A stretch of 64,000 bases of DNA from Acanthococcus lagerstroemiae (taxonomy: Eukaryota; Arthropoda; Insecta; Hemiptera; Eriococcidae): positions 7,981,683 through 8,045,682 of the forward strand of contig CM063108.1 of the NCBI GenBank assembly GCA_031841125.1, written 5' to 3'. Positions 45,358 through 56,706 of this stretch are shown here, piece after piece. The position numbers and the translations under genes were made by a program. The first letter of the stretch is position 1. Each line of letters begins with the position of its first letter. The notes under the pieces were generated by a model that saw only the letters and a program-made list of their open reading frames with translations, was not told the origin of the DNA and searched no databases.

Positions 45358-45690
45358 CACTACCCCGGTATTTTGATGGGCCGTTGAATGTGATGGTAGT
45401 CAAGCTGAAACAAGTTTGTATGCGTGTAAATACTCGCCGGACCGACCCCCACCCTCCACCGCCCCACGCCAGGCATGTGGATAACATTACCAGCCAATTC
45501 CAACAGCTCAGCACGTAAGTACGCCACCATGGCAGCGAGGTACACCGGAGCACCACCTTGAACATACTCGACGTAGTGGCCTTTATATAGATGATGATCG
45601 ACACGACCAACTAGGAACTGTAATCCAGCACGAGATGAATGATTTTTAGACTTTCCATTCACTTTACCACCTTTGCCACATCCACATATG
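45358..45690 (-). pseudogene. histone H2A-like pseudogene
   Basis: The minus-strand frame reads GKGGKV, then [19 protein letters not shown], a [20 protein letters not shown] stretch and AGN, matching the N-terminal tail, alpha-1 and alpha-2 parts of the H2A histone fold (family: SRAGLQFPVGR, APVYLAA, LELAGN). The arginines that grip DNA after VGR are changed (VDHHLYKG), the start codon is ATA, and after AGN the sequence diverges, with a G/C-rich run, until a weak echo of the HLQLAIRNDEEL region near 45400; a stop follows at 45358. H2A genes are intronless, so the copy may be a decayed duplicate or a retrocopy. No other histone gene is nearby. Confidence 0.7.
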
Positions 45691-45860
45691 ATACACGATT
45701 AGACATGCTGATAATAATATGAAGAACAACTGACAATCGAGTTGAGTTGAATCCTCTCCTCCCACCCATAAATAAAAATAAAGAAGAAGGGTCGCTACTG
45801 TGTCCGGGGACAAATCAATCCTTAATACGTTGCACGTATTGGGAGCCAAAGTAGAACAGA

Positions 45861-46132
45861 CAGAGGTGAAACTTGACTTTCAGTTTGGGGGGAGGAGGGG
45901 TTGGAGAAGGAAAATTTGTCGACAAATATTTTCTTTTAACTAAGAACTTGTCGACAAAATTTTCTAAAAATTTGAAAATTCGCCGATTTTTCAATCAAAA
46001 TATTTTTTAATTAAAACAAAATAATAATAAAGAAACAAACGTTCTTAGAAAATGAAAAATTCGAATAAACAGTTTCAAAATTTGCTGACTGCTTAATTAT
46101 TGGGGGTGTTTTCCCCCGTAGTTTCATCCCTG
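45861..46132. mobile_element. hAT-like MITE family G, copy 1
   Basis: Begins CAGAGGTGAAACTTGACTTT and ends, reverse complemented, CAGGGATGAAACTAC. The interior has AAAATTTGTCGACAAATATT, GCCGATTTTTCAATCAAAA and CAGTTTCAAAATTTGCTGAC, shared with copies at 48548 and 49143. The flanking octamers do not match. Confidence 0.65.
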
Positions 46133-46139
46133 CAAATGC

Positions 46140-46764
46140 CGATTGGAACCTTACCCCCGAAGCACTCACATTTGCGCACATGAGCATACCCTATTCTGGG
46201 AGGATAAGGTGGAAGGATGTTAGGAATACTTGAGAGGAACATACAACGTCCTTTACACATTGAGGTGGTCGTTGTTTACTCTTGGTGATATTTTTTTGCT
46301 GAATTTCCTCTGATTCTTCTCTTAAATTGATTTCAATAAAAACAAATCAAATCAAAAAAGAAAAAAACCACAAAGTTTCCTATCGATTGGATTACGGTAA
46401 TCCGTGCCGGAAGTTCCCTTTCGTTCTTGTGGGAAAAATACATGAAGTTTTTGACTTTTGTTCCAGACTAAATTTTCCTCCATTCGGCCGTTACAGCGTT
46501 AGTATCGACTACTCTTATCAGCGACCAAAAGGTGAAGTTTTTGATACATGTAGCAAAATTTTGGAATCTCGGATGTACGGCCCGAATATTCACCAGGACC
46601 ACAGACCGTAAATTAAACAATAGAACATTTGCTATCTGATTCGGCTTGTGACATTGGAAGATAAATCTTTTGCTTTTCAACTTTTAGTTTTTAATAAAAT
46701 GTTCAACTTTCTCAAATTTCAGGCTCTAGGTTAAACAGAGAATCTAGTAACAACATATTTCGGG
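46140..46764. other. unassigned, with a possible poly(A)-like junction
   Basis: AATAAAAACAAATCAAATC followed by an A-rich run at about 46335-46370 looks like the 3' end of a retroposed sequence, but the sequence before it encodes nothing I recognise. A 94-residue open frame (46327-46611) starts inside the A-rich run and has no motif. Confidence 0.3.
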
Positions 46765-47705
46765 CTGCTCAAAGCAGTGGCGCGCTGTAGTCGTTTACGA
46801 ATGATTGAGTGAGTGAGTGAATCACTGGCTCATCGAGTATGAGTGACGAAGTGAGGAAGTGAATGAATAACTGAATTAGAGAATGAATGAATGGCTGAGT
46901 GAGTGAGTGAGTGAGTGAATTACTGAATCTGAATAACTCAATGAGTAAGCAAGTGATGTGATTGAGTAACTGTGTGAATAACTGAATAAGTAAGCAAATG
47001 ACTGAGTGAGTGAGTGAATCACGGACTCATTGGGTGAGCGACGGAGTGATGAAGTGAATGAATAACTGAGTAAGTGAGTGAATCACTAAATAAGTAAGCG
47101 AGTGACTGAGTGAATCACTGACTTATTGAGTGAGTGATGGAGAGAAGAAGTGAATGATTGACTAAATTAGTGAATGGGTGAATGACTGAGTGAGTGAATC
47201 ACGGAGCCACTGAGTAAGTGAGTGAGTAACTTGGTGAATCACAAAATGAGTAAGCGAGTGATTGCGAGACTGAGTGAATCACTGAGTACGTGATTGAGTT
47301 TTGAGTTAATCACTAAATAAGTAAGCGAATGACTAAGCGAGTGAGTGAATCACTGACTTATTGAGTGAGTGAGGGAGTGAGGAAGTGAATGAATAACTAC
47401 ATTACAGAATGAGTGAATAACAAAGTGAGTGAGTGAATCACTAAGTCACTGGGTAAGTGAGTGAGTAACTTGATAAATCACTAATTGAGTAAGTGATTGA
47501 GTGAGTGAGTAATCACTGACTCATTGAATGAGTAACGAAGTAAATGAGTGAATAACTCAATAAATAAGCGAGTGACTGAGGGCATCACTAAATGAGTAAG
47601 CAAATGACTGAGTGAGTGAGTGAATCACTGATTCAGTGAGTGACGGAGTGATGAAGTGAACAGATTTTGGGCTGCTGAAAGTAGTGGCGCGCTGTAGTTG
47701 TTTAC
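46765..47705. repeat. GAGT/GAAT minisatellite flanked by a 38-bp direct repeat
   Basis: About 860 bp of GAGTGAGTGAATCACTGA-type sequence with a 4-bp sub-period and longer units of roughly 100-120 bp (recurring GTAAGCGAATGACT, GAATCACTGACTTATTGAGT, GACGGAGTGATGAAGTGAAT). Both borders carry GGGCTGCTSAAAG, AGTGGCGCGCTGTAGT and GTTTAC (46763-46800 and 47667-47704). TGA in a 4-bp period closes all frames, so it is non-coding. Confidence 0.85.
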
Positions 47706-48125
47706 CTTGTAACCCTGATCGAGGAGAATATTTCATTTACAGGCATACGAAGAAATCTCAAAATATTATGAAAACGAAAGCGTTTATCGAAAAGATGATT
47801 AGGACAAAATTTATAATACATAAGATTTTCCTTCCATTGAGACCATTTTCATTTCAATCTGATGAATTTTTCTAAAATATGTAGGGTTTCAATAGTTCCT
47901 TTTTTTCACGTGCCTAAAATTATAGAGGGCGACTCTCTCGCGCTGGCAGTCCGGATAGTTACTGAAATTTGAAATTCAACGTTTGCTACCGACTTTCAGA
48001 TTTTGAAAATGTCTTCCACATTTCCGCTTTGTTTCAACCTTTCTAATAACCTTCGATACTCAGCTTGAAACCTTCTGCTCTTGACTGACTAGTCTCTAAC
48101 AGGGGTCCAGGGTACTCCATTTTTA

Positions 48126-48546
48126 AAAAAATTTTATTAAAGATTTTTAATATCCTAGAAGGATTATAATCTTAAATTTATGTATAGTAAATAGGTATAC
48201 TTTATATACATATGCTGGTTACGCAGACACACTGAAGTTGACTCCAGTTTGGGTTATTGTGGACGAGGTTAAGGGCAGTTTGATTGTCAGTTAGTATCAT
48301 TTGGAGTTTGTTTGGTAGTTGTAAGTTCGTTCGTATTTTTGTGTATTTTCTGCAGTCAAGTAGTATATGTCTAACTGTTAGTTGTTCGTTGCAAGTTAGA
48401 AATTTCGGAGATGGTTCTTTTTTCAGGAGGTGTGAGTGGGTCAAGGTTGTATGTCCTAATCGCAATTGGTTAATGGTAGTTTCTAGTTTGCGTTGGTTTT
48501 GTTGTATTGTTTTCCAGGGGTATACGTGGTTTTTGATTTTGCGCTA
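48126..48546 (-). pseudogene. I-clade LINE 3' fragment, empty-site reference
   Basis: Minus strand: LRLGHTTLTHSHLLKKEPSP, LTCNEQLTVRHILLDCRKY, LQLPNKLQMILTDNQTAL, then stop and a UTR almost identical to that at 29946-30115, ending in a T-rich tail at about 48126. It is 5'-truncated at about 48546, directly against MITE copy 2. Unlike 27812-30125 it has no hAT insertion at CTCCAAATGATACTAAC. Confidence 0.8.
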
Positions 48547-48547
48547 T

Positions 48548-48785
48548 CAGAAACGAAATTTGACTTTCAGTTTGGTAAGATGAAGAAGAAAAATTTGCCG
48601 ACAAATATTTTTTTTAACTAGAAATTCGCCAACAAAATGTTTAAAAAATTTGCCAATTTTTTAATCGAAATATATTTTAATTGGAAAAGAAAAGAAATAA
48701 ACAAACAAACATGCATAAAAAAATGAAAATTCAAATGAACAGTTTCAAAATTTGCCGACTGTCAAATTATTGGGGGGGGGGGGGT
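48548..48785. mobile_element. hAT-like MITE family G, copy 2, right end lost
   Basis: Starts CAGAAACGAAATTTGACTTT and keeps AAATTTGCCGACAAATATT and CAGTTTCAAAATTTGCCGAC, then breaks in a G-run at about 48775-48785 without the right terminus. Its left edge touches the I-clade fragment. Confidence 0.6.
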
Positions 48786-49142
48786 CGAATCAACAGTCTT
48801 AAGATAAGGTCAGGTTGTCTATATCGAACCACTATCCAACAATATCATCGCACATATTATGCTGAAAATGAATCCAGAACAGAATTCAGAAACTGAATCC
48901 AAATTTTTGCTATTTTCTTGTGAAAATACTAGATTCTGTGATTCTGAATCCAATTTTCGGTGTACTCGAATTCTTGAATCCTGAATCTATGTATGTGAAT
49001 TCTGTATTCCAGACACACCAAAAAAAAAAAAGAGCAGAATCCCAGTTTTATTTGTTTGGCATTTTTATTTGTACATTGAACTGTAATAAAAATGAAACAG
49101 GGTGATAAGATGACACCATGATGCGATTGCTTGAATTCCAGT

Positions 49143-49421
49143 CAGAGACGAAACTTGATTTTCAGTTTGGTGGTAGGAGGCGAAGAAAAAAAATTTGCCG
49201 ATAAATATTTTTTTTTATGTAACAATTCTACGATAAAATTTTAAAAAACTGAAAATTTGCCGATTTTTTAGTCAAAACATTTTTTAATGGAAAAATGATA
49301 TAAACAAACAATCGTTTCTAAAAACAATTAAAAATTCAAATGAACAGTTTCAAAATTTGTCGACTGCCAAATTATTGGGAAGGGGGTGTTCAACCTCTAA
49401 ATCCCCATAGTCTCGTCCCTC
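49143..49421. mobile_element. hAT-like MITE family G, copy 3, 279 bp
   Basis: Starts CAGAGACGAAACTTGATTTT and ends, reverse complemented, GAGGGACGAGACTATGGGG. Flanks are ATTCCAGT (49135-49142) and ATTTCAGT (49422-49429), a 7/8 duplication. This copy best defines the family as 8-bp-TSD, hAT-type. Confidence 0.7.
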
Positions 49422-49479
49422 ATTTCAGTTTCCAATGAAACCAGAATCCAGTTTTCCAGGCTTGACGAGAGGGAGGGAC

Positions 49480-52460
49480 AAGTGAGGTTCTCCCTTAAGC
49501 CCAAACTTTTTGCGAGCGAGGACTTGTCAGCATCCGATCTTGTTTTTTGGGTCTTCAAGCGTTCTCGAATCTTCGCAAGGGTTTTTGTGGTGCCCAGATG
49601 CCCTCCGGACACTTGGTCATATACACCATGTAGGATTTCCAGAACCTTCTTCCATGGAATGATGGTCTGCATTCGCACTGTTGTGCCCTCTTCCGACTCC
49701 CAAGCGCGCTCCAGAAGGCCGTCACTAGTACGCAGCGGCCCACAGAGCTTTCAACTCTCGTGACTGATCCGAAATTTCCTGCCACAGTGGTCTTTCGCCT
49801 GCCTGCTTGGCTTGTAGAATCTGACCAACGACTTCATCTTCCAGCTGATCTCCCTTAGCAGACGCGAGTTCCTTCTTCTCCAGTCGCTGACAAAACTTGC
49901 AGTCTGCTGGGCACGGTCGCCTTGACAGTCCGTCCGTATTTCCATGACTTTTGTTTTTCAGGAAATATATTTTGCAGGAATACTCCTGTAGCTGATGAAG
50001 CCACTTCGCGATCTGTCCCTCAGGATATTTGAAGGACAGGAGCCACTGTAATGCCGAATAGTCAGTCTGGAGAGTAAATTTCTGGCCATACCTACTTGTG
50101 GAATTGGCACATAGTTTTGATCCCGGCGAGGAGCTCTTTCCAAGTGACACAGTAGTTCTGCTTGGGCCGCGAAAGAGACTTACTGTAGTAAGCAATGACG
50201 TGCTCATTCCCATCTTCCAGCTGGGCAAGTACAGCTCCAATGGCTGTGTCACTGGCATCTGCGTCCACAATGAATGGCTGCTCTGGTTTTATAAAAGCCA
50301 AGAGACTGGAGCTATACACAACAGCTTCTTCAATTTCTCAAAGGCTTTTCTGTGCACTTGTCTGTCCAGACAAATTCCCTGTGATCTTCTGTTAGCTGAT
50401 GCAGTGGTCGGGCAATACCAGCAAAGTCTTGGATGTACCTTTGGTAGTAAGAACAGAATCCGAGGAAGATCCTGGCCTGACTCTTGTCCACTGGAACTGG
50501 CCACTTTTCCACTGTAGATAGCTTATCCGGATCTGTCTGGATTCCTCCCTTGGAGATGCCATGGCCCAAAAATTGTACCTCCTTCTCGGTCAGAGAACAC
50601 TTCTTGGGTGACAGCTTCAACCCGGCACTCTGGAATCTGGAGAACACCCATCTGACCTTATGTAGGTGTTACTACCGGGTGGATTCTCCAAAGATGACCA
50701 CATCATTGAGGTATATTAGTCAACTCCCTCGCAGGACTGTCTCCATCAAACGCTCAAATGTAGCTGACGCATTACACAGTCCAAAGGGTATCACTGTGTA
50801 CTGCCAGAGTCCTGAACCAGTTGAGAACGCTGCCTTCTCTTTATCCTCTGGATGGAGGATCACTTGGGGTAACTACTCTTCAAATCCACTGTGGTATACC
50901 ACTCGCTTCCATCTAATAGATCCAGTGTGTCATCAATCTGCGATAACGGGTAACTGTCTTTCCGACTCACATCATTCAACCGTCAATAATCCACACACAA
51001 CCGCATTGTACCATCTTTCTCTGGTACCAGCACAATGGGCGACGTCCATGGACTTGAAGATGGCTTGATGATACCCTGTCGGTACATATCGTTAATCATC
51101 CGGTTGATTTCTTCTTGTCTTGCCAACGGGACTCTCCGAGGGCATTGCTTAATGGGTGGACTGTCCCCAGCATCAATCTGATGTTGGACCAATTCTGTCT
51201 GGCCATAATTGTCGCTGTTCTTAGCAAAGATCTTCCTGAAGTCCTTTAGAAGAGCCTCTATCGCCCTCTTCTCTACTGGATCCAAATTTTGAACCACATT
51301 TCTGGCCCACTGGTCGATTTGTCTCCTAGTGTTGAAACCATTCGTCTCTTTTGACAGATTCCTGGCCGCTGTCTTCTGTAGCTGACTAGGCCCAGTGTAG
51401 GTAGCCTTCTCGAACTTTGCAACCGAATTTTGATACTTCAGTATCTGCCACTCAGGATCAGTGATTAGCCCATGCCGCACCATCATATCCCAGCCAATGA
51501 TCGCAGCATCCTGAATATCAGCGACCAGATACTCTTGTTCAAGGAACACTCCATCAGTTGAATTCGGAGCTGAACTGTTCCATACACTGGCACTGTTTCT
51601 CCAGTGGCCGTCTTCAGAGCGTACCGTTTTTTCTGGTCCAACTTCTTCGCTGGAACCAGCTCGCGTTGGAAGATTGAATGTGATGCTCCAGTGTCAACAC
51701 AGAAGAGTACAGTCCTCTGACCAAGTTTGCCTTTCACATAATTACTTGAGGCATTATGCTTCAACGTTCACTAGACAGCAACAATTGTCTCGTCCTCCTG
51801 GGAAACAACTGGGGACGCTTGGCGAGCAACAGCCCAGTCTTTTCCAACCATCTTCTGGTTCTGGGGGCAGCTAGGACAGATATACGCCTGTTCATTTTAC
51901 TGGAAGCACCGCGGCCTTCCAAACTGGTGTTAGTGTTCAATGTTTGGTCGCTTCTTTGTCACCATCACCTGCTCCACCACTGCTTCCACAGCTTCCTTCA
52001 AGCCTGTCCGTTCCTCCTCCATTTTGTATGCCTGGGCTTGACAAACAGTGGCCCTCTTTTTAGAACTTTCCCATGCAACCCCTAGCTACAGGGCTTGCGC
52101 CAAAGCAGTCCGAGAGTTTCGGTGGTTGCCAACTCTCACCATCATCTGGATTTGTTCATCCTTAATTCCATTGATGAAGACTGAGACCGCAATTTCTTCT
52201 TTGAAATCTTCAGAGGATGTCGGATTTAAGCAGTATTGGTGAGGCGAACTACCTCTGCATGAAAAGCTTGAAGCAACTTGCCCGGCCTCTGTGACCGCCA
52301 CTTTAGTTCCTGCTGGAACACTGGCTTCATATGGACTTGCTCATATCGACGTTCCAAGGCTTCCACCAGAGCTTCTTGAAATTCCTCTAGTCCTCGGTTG
52401 GAACCCTCAAGCGGCGTGGTCAGACGTTTGTCCCCGGGGAACAGCAAATTTAGTTGAGTC
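49480..52460 (-). pseudogene. Ty3/Gypsy element 1, gag to integrase N-terminus, decayed
   Basis: Right to left on the minus strand: gag (LNLLFPGDKRL at about 52455, FQEALVEALERRYEQ, FINGIKDEQIQMMVRVG), a degraded Cys-rich knuckle near 51870, protease (VLFCVDTGASHSIF, about 51700), RT fingers (RVPLARQEEINRMI, GIIKPSSSPWTSPIVLVPEKD, about 51100-51010), a frameshifted RT palm, thumb or connection (LSPKKCSLTEKEVQFLGHGIS, about 50600), RNase H (FIVDADASDTAIGAVLAQLE, about 50270) and the integrase N-terminus (VSGGHLGTTKTLAKIRERL, about 49600). The DDE core and both LTRs are missing. Frames change at least five times. It ends against MITE copy 3 on the left and a Tc1 tail on the right. Confidence 0.85.
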
Positions 52461-52780
52461 AATGCTGCGACGTCTGCTATCGATTATAGATGCAAAAGGA
52501 ATGCATACCAAATATTAATCTCCTGTTTTTCGAAGTGATGCTAGTTTATTTTTTTGTTTTCCCGTTATATTCTGTGGGTGTGCAAATACTTTTTTGAGGT
52601 TAAATTTTCCTTTTTTTTCTCTAATTCGAGACTGTGACTGGTTTCTTTAGGAATAAAATATTTTTATCTACTTTCTTTTTTCGTCTACTTATGTTCAATG
52701 AATGTTTCCGAATCCTAAGTCGTTCCCGTGCAGTCCTGCATCCTTTTCTCGACGTGTGCAAATACTTTTTTGACCCACTG
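52443..52780 (+). mobile_element. Tc1-type transposon 3' end
   Basis: The last 25 or so residues of a Tc1 transposase are visible (NLVESMLRRLLSIIDAKGMH then TKY and stop at 52516-52518), the usual Tc1 tail. The 3' end is TTTTTTGACCCACTG followed by TA (52781-52782). TGTGCAAATACTTTTTTGA appears twice (about 52580 and 52755), the inner and outer direct repeats of an IR/DR-type terminus. The 5' part of the element is gone and Gypsy gag abuts it. Confidence 0.8.
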
Positions 52781-52895
52781 TATTTACCCTATTTACTCAA
52801 ATGTCGACATTTTTATCATACATTTCTGAAAGGAAACATTAGTGAGTCTACGACCTAATCAATACCAAAAATATACTTTCTCCACTCTACCCAAC

Positions 52896-53037
52896 CAGTA
52901 GCGTAGCCAGCCTAGTGTTCGAGGGGGAGCTGGTCTTGACCAAAGGGGGCGGGGGTGTTAGAGAGGTGCTAGAATTTAAAACACTGCTAATTACCGAAGC
53001 CGCAATGGGGGTCCAGACCTCCCTGGCTATGCCACTG
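52896..53037. mobile_element. hAT-type MITE, 142 bp
   Basis: Ends CAGTAGCGTAGCCAGCC and, from the right, CAGTGGCATAGCCAGGG. Flanks TACCCAAC (52888-52895) and CACCCAAT (53038-53045) match in the six central bases. G-rich interior, no coding sequence. The terminus is a widespread arthropod hAT type. Confidence 0.7.
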
Positions 53038-53045
53038 CACCCAAT

Positions 53046-54890
53046 GATGTCCTTAAAGGAATCGCTGCCTTCACGTATAACGTGAAACACAATTTAAAAT
53101 CCAGGTTTTTTTTTAAATGATTTGATGGAGCTGCTACTGACACAGATTATCGTTTTCCGACAGTCCCTCAAAATATAGAGTGGATTTGGTTACCTTATTT
53201 TTTGTCTTCGTCCACGCTTAATCTGACCACCACTTCTCAGGCCGACTAAAACCACCAGAATGTTCATCTTACATAATCGAAACCTGTGTATTGTAAGTAG
53301 GTACTCGTCCGAGGAGCCACAACTTCAGCCGACGGTGCACGACCGTAACATAAACGCTAATTGCGTCGAGCCTGCATTGTTTTTTACTTCGAGTTGTGTC
53401 AATTTTAGCCCACAATGGAATCTCGCGTGTAGTCGTTGGTTTCCACTCTTTTAATGATCTACGCGTATTAGTTGGATGTCATGTCAATTATTATTATTAT
53501 TAACCAATACAGGAAGTTTGTCGAACGGGTTCCAACCTCAGCCGCCATAATTGTTTTGCGCTTTACTTGTTTAACGACGGCGACTACATAGCTATTCCTT
53601 TTTACTTTTTTTCTTCTTTTAATTTCTCTTCGAGTCTTCGACTCGGTTTTTCTCTCATCTCTGTAACGAGAAAACGGTAATGTTTACTATATATTCAAAC
53701 GCGATTACACTCTGTCGTCGCGAACGCTGGCTATCATTAAAAGAAAAACGCTCGTAAAGTGAAAAACCCTTTTGCATTAACGAGCGCCGGTATTGTCGGT
53801 TTCGGGAGGCGTTGGTCGTCGACTCCGGTAGCCTTCGAGGCGATCTTCGACTCTGCGAAGAGCGGACGCCAGATGAGCCGGCTCGAGGGGGAGTCTCGGC
53901 GTTCTTGGTTCTTACCTTGTGCACCGTTATTCGGACGTTATGCACGAACCTAATTTGCGTCGTCTTTAACAGGCAATCCGTCAATGCGAATAACCATCGA
54001 GTCGTCTTCTTGTTCGTCGACTTGGGCGAGAAAAGCCAGCCAGCCAACAACCGTCAGGATAAATCAAGTATATCGGACGCTAAACGCTCTTCCGCCTCTT
54101 AATGCGAACGCGAGCGAGCGCTTTTTTTTTTCTTTTTTTCTTTTTTTTTTCTCCTCCTGAAGAAAAAATCCGAATTCCTCGTCATTCCTTGCGACGAGAT
54201 CGCAGGCCAAGTACGACGAACAGACGGACATCGTCCGGCCATCACGACTGCATTACGTCCGGCTATTTTGATCACGGTCGCGTTAGTTTGCGTATTTCAC
54301 AACAGCCTTTTTTTTTTTTACTTCTTTGACAGCGCAGCAGAGAGAACGTTGGAGTGTTGGAGAGCACTACAGTGTACCAAGTGCATCGTTTAGAAGATAT
54401 ACTCGTACCTTCCTCGGCGGCTTGTACTCCCTTTCGGTGTACTCACTCGGTGTGTTTTTCGAGTCGATTCTTATTTGAAGAAAAAAATAATAAACGAACA
54501 CGCCGTGCCGAGTATCCATAACTGTAGGTAAATAACCTTGGAGCGCTTTTATTGATTTTAATAGTCGCTGGAATGTGAGACGAGCGTGTGAATATTCGTG
54601 ATGAGCCCGGCTGGTGGGCTGCACTACCGCGTACACCGAGACCAGGACAACGAATTTGTCACCTTTACTGCACTGGAGACAGTTCGAGAACTGGTCTTCA
54701 TAACGCTGGAACATCCTCAGCGATCATACCGTAGGCCTGTCGGCGAATTTAGGACATCGCCGACTTCCTAAAACGATGTTCAAGAATACACGAGCAGAAA
54801 GACTCGATGAACAATATTAGGCAGTTTGAGTGATCGTGTGAAACAGCCGGTACACAGGGATAGCGTGTTCTGCCTGCACATCAACGTCTT
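53046..54890. other. unassigned DNA, partly CG-rich
   Basis: No gene recognised. 53750-54300 is richer in CG, with overlapping frames on both strands but no motif; it may be host sequence. T-rich runs at 54120-54150 and 54305-54320. Confidence 0.35.
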
Positions 54891-54892
54891 GT

Positions 54893-55092
54893 TTTTTTTT
54901 ATTTGATTTATTTATTAAAGATTTTTAATATCCTAGAAGGATTATAATCTTAAATTTATGTATAGTAAATAGGTATACTTTATATACATATGCTGGTTAC
55001 GAAGACACGCTGAAGTTGACTCCGGTTTGGGTTATGAATTTGTGGACAAGGTTAAGGGCAGTCTGATTGTCAGTTAGTATCATTTGGAGGTT
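54893..55092 (-). mobile_element. I-clade LINE 3' UTR fragment
   Basis: Minus strand, almost base-for-base equal to 29938-30115 and 48126-48300: the CTCCAAATGATACTAAC block, GGCAGTCTGATTG equivalent, CCAGCATATGTATATAAAG, and the ATTATAATCCTTCTAGGATA stretch, ending in an A-rich tail at about 54893. Very short 5'-truncated insertion. Confidence 0.8.
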
Positions 55093-55171
55093 GTTGACAG
55101 AGTTAGTCATCTTATAGGAAATTAAAATTTACAAAAGTCTGGCTAATTAAATGTCGCTATCCGGTTAGTGG

Positions 55172-56675
55172 ACACCGTGGGGTAGCATGGATTCCGTCGG
55201 GGCAGAGGAGTACAAACAAACCTGGCCTCTTTCGCGCAATGCCTGTCGGAGCATATTGATAGAGGGGTGCAGGTCGATACAATCTACACAGACTTCCGGA
55301 AAGCGTTCGACAAGGTAAATCACTCCCTTCTGATAACAAAAATGACGGAAATGGGATTTAATGCACAAGCCATACGTTTCATGCAGTCACACCTGACGGG
55401 CCGAACCCAATACGTTGGGTACAAAGATGCAGAGTCGTATTCTTTCCCATGCCCATCAGGGGTTCCTCAAGGGTCAAATCTGGGTCCACTGCTATTTGTG
55501 ATTTTCATTAATGACATAGAGAAAAGTGTCAGGCACTCGAATGTCCTGCTGTACGCGGATGACATGAAGATTTACCGTAGTATAGAACGTAAGGAAGAGT
55601 GTTATGAACTACAAAACGATCTAAATTCAATAGCAGAATGGAGTGAGGAAAATCATTTACCCTTCAATGTAGAAAAATGTGAAAAAATAACATACACTCG
55701 AAATACAGTAAGAACAATAAGTCACACCTACATGATGAACAATATGCGGCTAAGGGAGATTGCAGTTAGGGATCTGGGCGTATTTCTGGATAGCAATGTA
55801 ACTTTTAAATATCATACAGCGCAACTCATTAAGCAGGCAAGAAGGTGGGTAGGATTTATCATCAGAAATTCAAAACCTCAAACAAATTCAAACCCTAAGG
55901 GTCCTTTATTTTACTTTGGTACGCTCGTTACTGGAATTTGGGGTGTTAGTGTGGTACCCTTCGTCTATAACGCTTTCCGGAATTCTGGAATCAATACAGA
56001 AAAGATTCTTCAAATTTCTCTTTTATAAGACTTTTGAATACTACCCGTCTGGTATGGGATATGAGGAACTGTTGCAGGGCTTCGAAATGCATTCATTGGA
56101 GGTAAGGCGTAGGACAGTTTCCTTATTATTCCTCTACGACCTGATGCGGTGCAGAGTTGTGGAGCTAGAACTCCTCTCAAAAATCAATCTATGGGTACCT
56201 AGGGCTAACAGCCGGTCCATGCAAACGTTCCGCACCCCATCCAAACGTACGGATATCCTGGGAAACAGTGTCTTATCCAGAGCATTGGATCAATATAATA
56301 GACTGTGTTTGAGCTGTCCGGACCTTGACATATTTTACCAGTCCAGGAATCATTTCCGTAAGACCATCCTGCAGGCTAAAGAATAGGAAATGAGCAAAAT
56401 GTGAGAAGAAAAATGAAATAAAGAATACGAATGAATGGATGAATGGATGAACGAATGAATGAATGATTGAATGAATGAATGAATGAACGAATTATGAATG
56501 AATGATTGAATGAATGAATGACTAAATGAATATAAATACTATACTCTTAGTTTTGTATTCTAGTAAACAAATTATTGTCTTTAATCTTAAGTGAAATTAT
56601 TTTGTAAAGGTGATGTCGGCGGTAATTGGTCTACGGACTGTTGTCGGCACCACCTCAAAAAAATAAACAAATTTA

Positions 56676-56704
<29 letters not shown>
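55172..56704 (+). pseudogene. CR1/L2-type LINE RT, nearly intact, one frameshift
   Basis: The open reading starts at HGFRRGRGVQTNLASF (about 55190), then motif A VDTIYTDFRKAFDKVNH (55270-55320), PSGVPQGSNLGPLLFVIFIN (55459-55520), the catalytic LLYADDMKIY (about 55546-55575), LPFNVEKCEKI and VRDLGVFLDSNVTFK. One frame change at about 55885 moves to the frame that holds VRSLLEFGVLVWYPSS, QKRFFKFLFYKTF, EVRRRTVSLLFLYDLM and the stop at 56384-56386. The 3' UTR has a GAAT-rich tetranucleotide stretch and ends (TAAA)n at about 56674-56704. 5' truncated before the RT fingers. Both catalytic Asp of motif C are intact, so this copy died recently. The second copy is at 41957-42537. Confidence 0.85.
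56430..56530. repeat. GAAT tetranucleotide stretch in the LINE 3' UTR
   Basis: About 100 bases of GAATGAATGGATGAATGAAC-type repeats within the 3' UTR of the CR1/L2-type LINE. Confidence 0.8.

Positions 56705-56705
<1 letters not shown>

Positions 56706-56706
<1 letters not shown>

Noticed and set aside
46765..47705. CRISPR-like or coding repeat array
   Set aside because: The units have a 4-bp sub-period without spacers, and TGA closes all frames. It is a minisatellite in a eukaryotic genome.
49480..52460. Endogenous retrovirus with env
   Set aside because: No env-like frame or signal/transmembrane segment is present; gag-pol remnants only, typical of Ty3/Gypsy.
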